A stretch of 64,000 nt of DNA, from NCBI GenBank assembly GCA_963576725.1, contig OY755237.1, positions 52,791,674 to 52,855,673 of the forward strand, written 5' to 3'. Within the stretch, counting starts at the first letter, position 1. Every line of letters starts with the position of its first letter. Origin of the DNA: Azorinus chamasolen (taxonomy: Eukaryota > Mollusca > Bivalvia > Cardiida > Solecurtidae). Shown piece after piece: positions 57,296 to 64,000 of the stretch. The notes beneath the pieces were generated by a model. That model did no database searches. It was not told the DNA's origin and saw only the letters and a program-made list of their open reading frames with translations. The position numbers were made by a program, and so were the translations under genes.

Positions 57296-57386
57296 CCACA
57301 AAATACATCATAAAACCCATACATTCCTTCTGTTGCATAGTTATAGACGTCAAAAGCACAGAGGATTGTCTCGTTACAGATCTGGT
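57296..57386 (-). CDS. aGPCR exon 2: cysteine-rich extracellular segment
   Basis: 91 nt, starting with two bases of a split codon and ending with two (GG|gtgagt). Acceptor catccatttcag. Translation NQICNETILCAFDVYNYATE then a short aromatic stretch ending FYDVFCG. Three cysteines; a probable N-glycosylation site (Asn-Glu-Thr) follows the first. The pattern of short Cys spacing, then an aromatic-rich helix-like stretch, then Cys, recurs in exons 1, 3 and 5, which suggests a repeated small disulphide module. Confidence 0.8.
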
Positions 57387-59060
57387 CTGAAATGGATGAT
57401 AATGAAGAAAAACTTTTATCAAATAGAACAACTCTCCCATCCGCATGCACACACACAGATGCATTGAAGCAAACAGATCAGGCCCTAATCAGCCATCTGA
57501 TCTTGGTCTACTCTGTTTGTAAAAGCATTAATGAGCATAAAGGGATAAATAATCTGACAAACATGTTTAAGACAATAGGCAAAGGAATAATGACAGAAAT
57601 AAAAATATAGATATAAGTTAATCTTTGACTCCATTAATACGCCTTTACAAACAGAGTAGACCCAGATCAGATGGACTTAGAAGGCGCTGTCTGCTCTGTT
57701 TACTTGTGATATAATATAAATATAATTAATATTCATGATGTCATCATTTGTTACATGAATATTCATGGAGTAAAGGCTTAATTAATTAATTAAATTAATA
57801 AATAAGATTAACAATAAATAAAATAATTATTTTAATGATTAACACTTTCAAAATGGTAAACATTGCAAACCTAGATCCTAAAGTTCCCTTTGATTGGGAT
57901 ATACTGGCACTGTTTGTTATTAACCCATTCCCTCATATTGACGACTCTTGACGCCTCTGTAAAAGTCACTTTGTGAAACCATTGTGATAAATAGAGCATT
58001 TGCTATAGGAGCAAATGCTTTATTTATTACATTGGTTTCAAGCTAAAAAAGGGTAACATGTTAAACACACCTGGGTTAGCATTATTCCACAGAACAGGAC
58101 GCATATATGATATACAGTAGAACTTAAGTGGCCATCAAAAAGAGGTATAGTTGTGGGTTTGTAAGGCAGGTGGTAACTTAATGCAGGTCAAAAGTAATGC
58201 AGAAAGCTCCTAAAGGAGCGTTCTGCGTTACTTTTTCCCTGCATTAAGCAACCACCTTCTTTCTAAGACTATTATATTCAATAATGGGCGCTTAAGAGAG
58301 GTCCTACTGTATATATATATGTATATATTTGTTGATATATATGCACATACTGTGTTATCTCTAATAAACACCCCGGGGGCATTTTTGTTCAGAGGTTTTA
58401 CTCCATAAATACGCCTTTGCAAACAAGAGCACACCAGACTGCTCCTCTAGGGGCAGTCTCATCCGGGTCTGCTCTGTTGGCTTTTGAAATAATATAGATA
58501 TGATTCTACAGTTTCCAAAATATTCTGTGTTCATGTGCCATAACCCCATACATTTTTATAAGACATTTCTTATATTTCATAGTATTGATTGCTTGTAGAA
58601 ACTCTTAATGTGTTATGGTACATATGTCTCTGGTGAATCTTACAAACCATTACATCTTATTCTGTTAACCATTTATGCCATAGTTACTCCTTTTAAAGTA
58701 TTTGCAAACAGAGTACTACCAGATCAGGTGTTCCTATAGGAACTGTTTGATACGGTCTAGATTTGTTTCTGCAATGGCCAAACATCCCCGTGTTCACATG
58801 CCTTATAAAAAAATCATCTGATTAATATGAATGATGTCATTATTTCTTAATTCATTACGTGAATATTCGTGGAGTAAAGGGTTAATTTGAATATGAAGTA
58901 AGAATACATTGCCAAAAAGGTGCATATACCCAGCACTAAGATAATAATTTCTCCATCAAAACCTATGTTGTGGTCCAGAGACATATACATACATGTCATT
59001 CTGTATTTGTCAAACTAGATTTATAGATCTATATTGACCTTAGAACAAATTATCACATAC
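57387..59060. repeat. Intron between exons 2 and 1
   Basis: 57620-57780 family-C element with shortened middle. 57781-57840 an (AATT)-rich tract. 57922-58060 truncated family-A element. 58115-58309 family-D MITE. 58390-58540 reversed C piece. 58670-58882 family-C MITE with ..GTGGAGTAAAGGGTTAA. Confidence 0.72.
58115..58309. mobile_element. Family-D MITE
   Basis: CAGTAGAACTTAAGTGGCCA ... AAGAGAGGTCCTACTG, flanked by TA (58113-58114, 58310-58311 as TA). Central palindrome AGAAAGCTCCTAAAGGAGCG TTCTG and CAGGTGGTAACTTAATGCAG arms. Confidence 0.82.
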
Positions 59061-59212
59061 TTGAGAAATATTCACAGGAGACTAGTCGATTATAATTAAA
59101 ACTTCCAAACAAATCCTGGAATATCGATTTAGTGTTGCTGTCATTGTGTGAGTCACATCCCTGTTCGTCCCTAATGCAGTTGAAAACCATCTCTCCTTGT
59201 GATCCTTGCGTT
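59061..59212 (-). CDS. aGPCR exon 1 of model: cysteine-rich extracellular segment
   Basis: 152 nt, model residues 1-51, the most 5' exon found. Acceptor is tttctcctgtag, donor gtatgt. It enters with the last base of a split codon, so at least one coding exon lies further upstream. The translation begins TQGSQGEMVFNCIRDEQGCD and ends RLVSCEYFS, with three cysteines in a CysX6Cys...Cys pattern and no transmembrane segment. The sequence upstream of the acceptor happens to stay open for a while in the same frame, but the acceptor is good and the neighbouring phase agrees. I do not recognise the domain. Confidence 0.78.
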
Positions 59213-61154
59213 CTACAGGAGAAAACAGATACATTGTATGGAACGCCATTCTGCCATGCTATTTGCTTTTTCCTACATGTATAATGCTTTTTGCCAATTG
59301 TGTAAATTGCTAGGGAAATAACAGGAATGTTCCAAAAGATGGATGTAAATGACAAATGCGAAATGCTTATTGCTAAATGCATGTTTGCACTACTAGCATT
59401 AAACAGTGCCATTTTTTAATTTTGTAGTGCAATAAGCAATAAGCAAATAAATAAATAAATAAATGTAAATAAACATGCATTTAGCAAATGTACAGTCACT
59501 TTAAAAATGGCATTGTTAGACATAAACATAGACATTTTTATTTCACGTCGGATATTATATAAAAAAGTAACACAAGCCCTGTAAGGGCTTTTATTCCGAC
59601 AAACATAAGTATATATAAACAGAAAACAAAGCAAAATAAAAATTAGAACACGATCACAGACATGCATGATTTTTAAGTACAAAGCTAAAGCACATACAAA
59701 AGTTACAACTAGAGGTTTTTGTCACAAAAACGGATGTCTCCCCTCTAATAAAAATAATATGTAAAGGGAAATCACTAAAAATGTTAAGGTCTTGATGAAT
59801 GATACTTCCCCTCATTATGCGCTTTCCACACTACATTTTTCAAGAAGAAAATGATAACAGCTAATAACTCCAAAAATACTGATACCAGATTTATGGCCCT
59901 TGTGCATGACACTTACTTTCATCATGCTCTTTCCAAAAATAAAATGTCATTCCAATAGCATCAGTCGAACAGGAGTATTTGATCGGCCAAAAAATGTAAC
60001 AAAGTGCAATAACTCCAAAAGTATTGAAGCCAGAATTATGGCCCTTGTTCATGACACTTTCTCTCATCATGCTCGTTCCATATATGAAGTTTCGATACGA
60101 TGGCAAGAGCCATGTAGGAGTTATCGTCCGGACAAGAAAGAATTAAACAAATGTACAAGGGGCAATAACTCTAAATTTATTGAAGCTCGAGTTAACCCTT
60201 TCCCTGTTCTATGTTTATTCAAAATTTCAATACCTACTGAATATTCATGGAGAAAATAGTTATAATGAAACATGGAAGGTGGACCACTGTAGCCATTTTA
60301 GAAAGAAAAGAAACAGATCTTCAAATTCCACTAGCAAACAGAGTAGACCCTGATCAGACTGCTCCTCTAGGAGCCATCTGATCTGGGTCTACTCTGTTTG
60401 CAAATGCGTGAAAACACGTTTATATGAGGGAAAGGGTTAAGGATCTTATGCATGACACTTTCTTTTATCATGATCGTTCCATGTATGAAGTTTCACTCAA
60501 ATACTCTTTATTTTATTTTTACTCTTTATTTTCTCAGTTTGCATTTATATACAAAAACATGAGAACTTTCCCTCATACACATTCAACATTTAGGTCAGGC
60601 ACATTTTTTATAATATAACAAATAGGATGATCCATTTAATTTCTTAACCTGATGACTTTCAGTTCTACCTAATAATTTCGAAAGGAAGAGAACAGCATAT
60701 GTAAAAGTACTATTGTAGTTGGTAGATCTACATGGAAGGTCCCGGGGATATTCTGCTATTTGCAGTACTTCCCGGGACTTAGCCATGTCCGCTCATTAGC
60801 ACGAGGAAAGTGGCGATACGTGTCGGCTTCTAATTGGAATATGATTTACTTAAAGTATTCTCGAAAATGTCATTCATAGGAAATGGATTTACTGTGCTGT
60901 TTTTCTAAAGGAATTTGGATAGTTTACCGTTGGCGGTCAATGTAATGTATGTTTTATTGTTTGTAAAGTGTTGAATGCATGCTTTTTCCCTTTCGTACCA
61001 TGGGTAATTCGTCCCTGGTATAAACCGTTACTTGCACGTTTCTGTTGGTTATTCCAGGAGACCAACCGTATAGATTAACAAAAGGTATCTGAATATATTG
61101 CAATAGTTAACTTGAATTGATTTATGCATCATGACAAAATTTCAAGACAATAGC
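59213..61154. repeat. 5' side of the known gene: tandem-core element pieces and a MITE
   Basis: 59213-59700 AT-rich, unassigned. 59705-60191 and 60441-60500 are parts of the element family best seen at 61740-62470 (GAAGCCAGAATTATGGCCCT, TATATGAAGTTTCGAT). They are split by the family-B MITE 60196-60436. 60500-61150 is largely unique; a search for an upstream receptor exon gave nothing that fits. Confidence 0.6.
60196..60436. mobile_element. Family-B TTAA MITE (reversed) inside a tandem-core element
   Basis: CCCTTTCCCTGTTCTATGTT ... ATATGAGGGAAAGGG with TTAA at 60192-60195 and 60437-60440. Host sequence resumes as GAG-TTAA-GGATCTTATGCATGACAC, matching the GAGTTATGGACCTTGTGCATGAC of other copies. 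Confidence 0.9.
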
Positions 61155-61227
61155 TGCTCTTTCTCTCTCCCTTCTTTCTCCATTCTCTCTCCCTCTCTCT
61201 ATCTCTCCCCCCCTCTCTCTCTCTCTC

Positions 61228-61264
<37 letters not shown>

Positions 61265-61268
61265 GTCC

Positions 61269-61305
<37 letters not shown>

Positions 61306-61308
61306 GCA
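61155..61308. repeat. CT microsatellite
   Basis: Long (CT)n tract with interspersed CCC and TTT steps. It produces a Ser/Leu-rich open frame that is not a gene. Confidence 0.97.
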
Positions 61309-61739
61309 ATTGGCGGATATCTACATATCGCATATATAGGCTATATACAATTCAATAAATATATCTATCCTTAAAGTTGAATGTGCTGCAATTATATACA
61401 TGTTCGAGAGAAATCATACAATTTGTTCTCCGTTCATATAATAGACATATATCATATACTATACATAGACATAGTGGTACATACACATAGATAGTCACAA
61501 TTTCTCTCGCTTAAACATTTATCTGGGGCGTTGCCAAGTGTCTTCAAAACATGTAGACTCTGGTCAGTATCAACACCCATTGTTGGTTCTGATCAGGGTC
61601 CACTCAGTTTGACTTTATTCAGACATTATCTTTCTGAGTATTCGACTATCCATACCAGACTTCTATACAAAAGCGATGTAAACTGAGTATTCTGGCAGTA
61701 TTCTGAGTCTCCAATGGCATGTGTCACATAGGAGTAATC

Positions 61740-62470
61740 ATCCGGACAAAAAATTGTGATTTTTTTTACAAAGGGCAATAACTCCAATATTAGTGAAGCC
61801 AGAGTTATGGACCTTGTGCATGATACCTCCTCTCGTTATGATCTTTCCATATATGAAGTTTCAATTCAATGGCATGAGCCATATAGAAGTTATCGTCCGG
61901 ACAAAAAAGTGAATTTTTTACAAAGGGCAATAACTCCTATATTAGTGAAGCCAGAGTTATGTACCTTCTGCATTACACTTCCTTTCATTATGCTCTTTCC
62001 ATATATGAAGTTTCAATCAACTGGCATCAGGCATATTGAAGTTATTGTCCGGACAAAAAATTGTGATATTTTTTACAAAGGGCAATAACTCCAATATTAG
62101 TGAAGCCAGAGTTATGGACCTTGTGCATGACACTTCCTCTCGTCATGATCTTTCCATATATGAAGTTTCAATCCAATGGCATGAGCCATATAGAAGTTAT
62201 CGTCCGGACAAAAAGGTGTGATTTTTTTACAAGTGGCAATAACTCCTATATTAGTGAAGCCAGAGTTATGGATCTTGTGCATGACACTTCCTCTCATTAT
62301 GCTCTTTCCATATATGAAGTTTCAATCAACTGGCATCAGGCATACTGAAGTTATTGTCCGGACAAAAAGTGTGACGGACAGACGGACGAACGGACGGACA
62401 GACAGACAGACAGACAACTCTCACGAAAACAATATGTCTCCCCCATATAAATATGGGGGGAGACATAATT
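61740..62470 (+). mobile_element. Tandem-core element, about 157-bp units, with hairpin tail
   Basis: Four units with GGGCAATAACTCCAATATTA, GAAGCCAGAGTTATGGACCT and TATAGAAGTTATCGTCCGGA blocks. Ends GACGGACAGACGGACGAACG, AGACAGACAGACAG, then the hairpin ATGTCTCCCCCATATAAATA TGGGGGGAGACAT. Each unit stays open in one frame by chance; not considered coding. Confidence 0.8.
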
Positions 62471-62964
62471 AAAGCACAGGCTTAAGACCGGCTTAAACAA
62501 GCACATTTATGTAGCGAAATTTTTATTTAATTCAAACTGAAAACAAAATTAGAAACTGTGTGAAAGGTGCTGATCTAGACCAGAGGCCTAAAAACTGCCA
62601 TAAAAAGGGAAAATAAAATGCTGATAGGCAAAAGAACACAAAAGTGTGACATATAAGAAAGTAATTAAGAACATATATCACCTCAAATCAGATTTGAGAG
62701 GAGCTGATCAGCAACTTACACACCGCTAGGAGACATTTATTATTCAAATCAAGAAAATCACAGGAACTAAAATATCTAAGCCTAGATATAAAAAAACAAC
62801 TCCTTATTTACCCATTTTCTATATAAGTCCAGAGTTACATTACATGATAGTAGATGGTAGATAAAGAAAGCAGGTGTAGGCTTAAAGCAAGATAAAGGCA
62901 AAGCAGAAACTTTAACTCCAAGCATACACCTGCCTCTTAATTGTGGGATATAGATACACCTTCT
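62471..62964. other. Mostly unassigned sequence
   Basis: AT-rich; a family-D hairpin fragment at about 62870-62940 (GCAGGTGTAGGCTTAAAGCA ... CACCTGCC). One exon-like stretch at 62720-62775 is discussed under rejected items. Confidence 0.45.
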
Positions 62965-63423
62965 CATTCAGAGTCAACTCCGTTGGACAGGCCATGTTGT
63001 ACGCATGGATGACAGCAGGATCCCAAAAATGCTGCTGTATGGCCAACTTCAGGAAGGCCACCGTGACATGGGACGTCCCTGTAAACGCTACAGAGATTTC
63101 TTAAAAACAACCTGACATCCTGTGGTATAGAAACTTCATCATGGGAAGCTCTGTCCCAGGATAGGTCCCTGTGGAGACAGTTTTGTGGCAAGGGAACCAA
63201 GACCTTTGAGGCTAACAGGACGTCTAAAATCCAGGCGAAAAAGAGAGCAGCATAAGAAAGGCACCACACTGGAGGATGGTGCATTCCCATGCAGCATATG
63301 CGGAAGACGGTGTTCATCGCAGATAGGACTCCACTCCCACATGAGGAAGCATATCAGCTAACTATATGTTTGCATACTCATCCGTCGAAGCGACGGGAGA
63401 CTCCATCATCATCATCATCATAA
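62965..63423 (+). pseudogene. Non-LTR retrotransposon (LINE) 3' fragment
   Basis: Translates on the plus strand, in shifting frames, as LRWTGHVVRMDDSRIPKMLL (62977 on), then GRPCKRYRDFLK, then after one shift SSWEALSQDRSLWRQFCG, then after another GRLKSRRKREQHKK and FPCSICGRRCSSQIGLHSHM-RKH before a stop. The 'GHV.RM.D.R.PK..L.G.L' block and the terminal Cys2/His2-type finger are typical of the C-terminus of LINE reverse-transcriptase proteins. Two frameshifts and 5' truncation show it is dead. A (TCA)n tail (ATCATCATCATCATCATA) ends it. Confidence 0.85.
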
Positions 63424-63432
63424 TTTGTGGCT

Positions 63433-63834
63433 ATTAACCCTTACTCCATACTTTGCAAATGCAGTAGACCCAGATCAGACAGTTCATGTAGGAGCAGTCT
63501 AATCTGGGTCTGCTATGTTAGATGATGACTTAAAATGGTTATGCCTCTGCAGATTCTGCCGTGGTCCATAATTTCATGTGCATATGCCATTAACCCTTTC
63601 CCTGTTCTATGTTTTTTACAAATTTCAATACCTACTGAATATTCATGGAGAAAATAGTTATAATGAAATATGGAAGGTGGAACATTGTAGCCAATTTAGA
63701 AAGAAAAGAAACAGATCTTTCAAATTCCACTAGCAAACAGAGTAGACTCTGATCAGACGACTCCTCTAGGGGCCGTCTGATCTGGGTCTACTCTGTTTGC
63801 AAATTCATGATAACACGTTTATATGAGGAAAGGG
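63433..63834. mobile_element. Family-C remnant and complete reversed family-B MITE
   Basis: 63433-63589 is the left half of a C element. 63594-63834 is a family-B MITE with TTAA at 63590-63593 and 63835-63838, centre CAGACGACTCCTCTAGGGGC CG. The last 160 bp of the window show only AT-rich sequence with another AGGAAAGGGTTAA end at about 63889. Confidence 0.82.
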
Positions 63835-64000
63835 TTAAGAGAATGCACCCAGTTAAATTATATTCAAGATCTCATTATGTATTATAGAAGGAAAGGGTTA
63901 AAGAATAGGAAGCAATTTAAAAAAGTTGGGAGTTATAAAGGATAGGGTAGTAACGTGCAACAAAATAATACATAAATACAGTAAACAAGAGAGCAAACAA

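Larger units (their letters stand above)
99..59212 (-). other. Adhesion G-protein-coupled receptor gene, 26 exons, incomplete at both ends
   Basis: Gene model assembled by hand on the minus strand from 59212 to 99. Each exon has an AG acceptor and GT donor, each exon-exon phase matches, and the 26 exons total 2,668 nt (1 + 889 codons) without a stop. Model residues: 1-205 cysteine-rich, about 205-258 HRM domain, 262-300 Thr-rich stalk, about 301-606 GAIN domain with GPS (cleavage expected between Leu594 and Thr595), 607-856 seven transmembrane helices, 857-889 cytoplasmic tail. Family knowledge: adhesion GPCRs self-cleave in the GAIN domain, stay non-covalently associated at the plasma membrane, and signal through a tethered agonist starting at the GPS threonine. 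The signal peptide, first exon(s) and 3' end are not seen and are presumed outside the window. Skipped in-phase microexons cannot be excluded. Ligand and orthology are unknown. Confidence 0.93.

Noticed and set aside
61131..61358. Ser/Leu-rich open frame
   Set aside because: Translates a CT microsatellite.
61756..62472. Overlapping open frames repeating MDLVHDTSS..YDLSIYEVSIQW
   Set aside because: They come from a tandem-core repeat whose 157-bp units happen to stay open; several frames are open at once and no codon bias or domain is seen.
62720..62775. Possible extra upstream receptor exon on the minus strand (YFSSCDFLDLNNKCLLAV, acceptor ..ggcttag, donor gtaagt)
   Set aside because: It is open and has two cysteines, but with its good donor it ends in a phase that does not join exon 1. 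Only a weak alternative donor (gtgtaa) would fit, and the region is otherwise unassigned.
63139..63342. Minus-strand open frames over the LINE fragment
   Set aside because: They are antisense shadows of the plus-strand LINE C-terminus, which explains the sequence better.

Overview
This is a eukaryotic genomic window: AT-rich, with no long open reading frames, many short coding exons with GT/AG borders, and dense repeats. It most likely comes from a bivalve mollusc, probably a heterodont. That guess rests on the repeat style (tandem-core elements ending in GACGGACGG-type tails, a tRNA-derived SINE, thousands of bases of palindromic MITEs). It is an inference; nothing in the window fixes the species.

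One gene fills almost the whole window. On the minus strand I could assemble 26 exons (59212 down to 99) of an adhesion G-protein-coupled receptor. Every intron is GT...AG, every adjacent pair of exons is phase-compatible, and the exons add up to 2,668 nt, an open frame of 889 codons. In order the product has: five cysteine-rich exons I cannot assign to a family (59212-43545); a hormone-receptor-motif (HRM) domain (42370-38436); a Thr-rich mucin-like stalk (35826-35710); a GAIN domain (34565-17217) ending in an intact GPS cleavage motif (Cys-Glu-Cys-Thr-His-Leu/Thr-Asn-Phe); seven transmembrane helices in eight exons (16591-2668); and a basic, serine-rich C-terminal tail (197-99). Start codon, signal peptide and stop codon were not found and probably lie outside the window.

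The rest is intron and 5' flank, made mostly of repeats. The dominant class is short palindromic elements flanked by TTAA with CCCTTT...AAAGGG ends (families A, B, C here). These look like piggyBac-type MITEs. A further TTAA family (E) has CTCTTTGCA ends. A TA-flanked family with CAGTAAAACC ends (D) looks mariner-type. They nest in one another, and several insertions can be read base by base against an uninterrupted copy of the host repeat. Other content: dispersed elements with tandem cores and shared head and tail sequences, two full SINE copies, a 2.1-kb terminal-inverted-repeat element inside a roughly 5-kb one in the intron at 45204-52210, a LINE 3' fragment at 62965-63423, and at least a dozen minisatellites.

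The most unusual signal is that three or four minisatellites are built from the receptor gene's own exon/intron junctions. The acceptor of the TM6 exon is reiterated about 20 times in the preceding intron (4649-7600). The donor of the GPS exon is repeated at 28 bp (17127-17216). The donor of one GAIN exon is repeated at about 20 bp (30670-30957). A fourth array abuts the acceptor of exon 4 (45209-45888). Reading past either true donor meets a stop codon within a few codons, so use of a decoy donor would give a truncated, soluble extracellular product.
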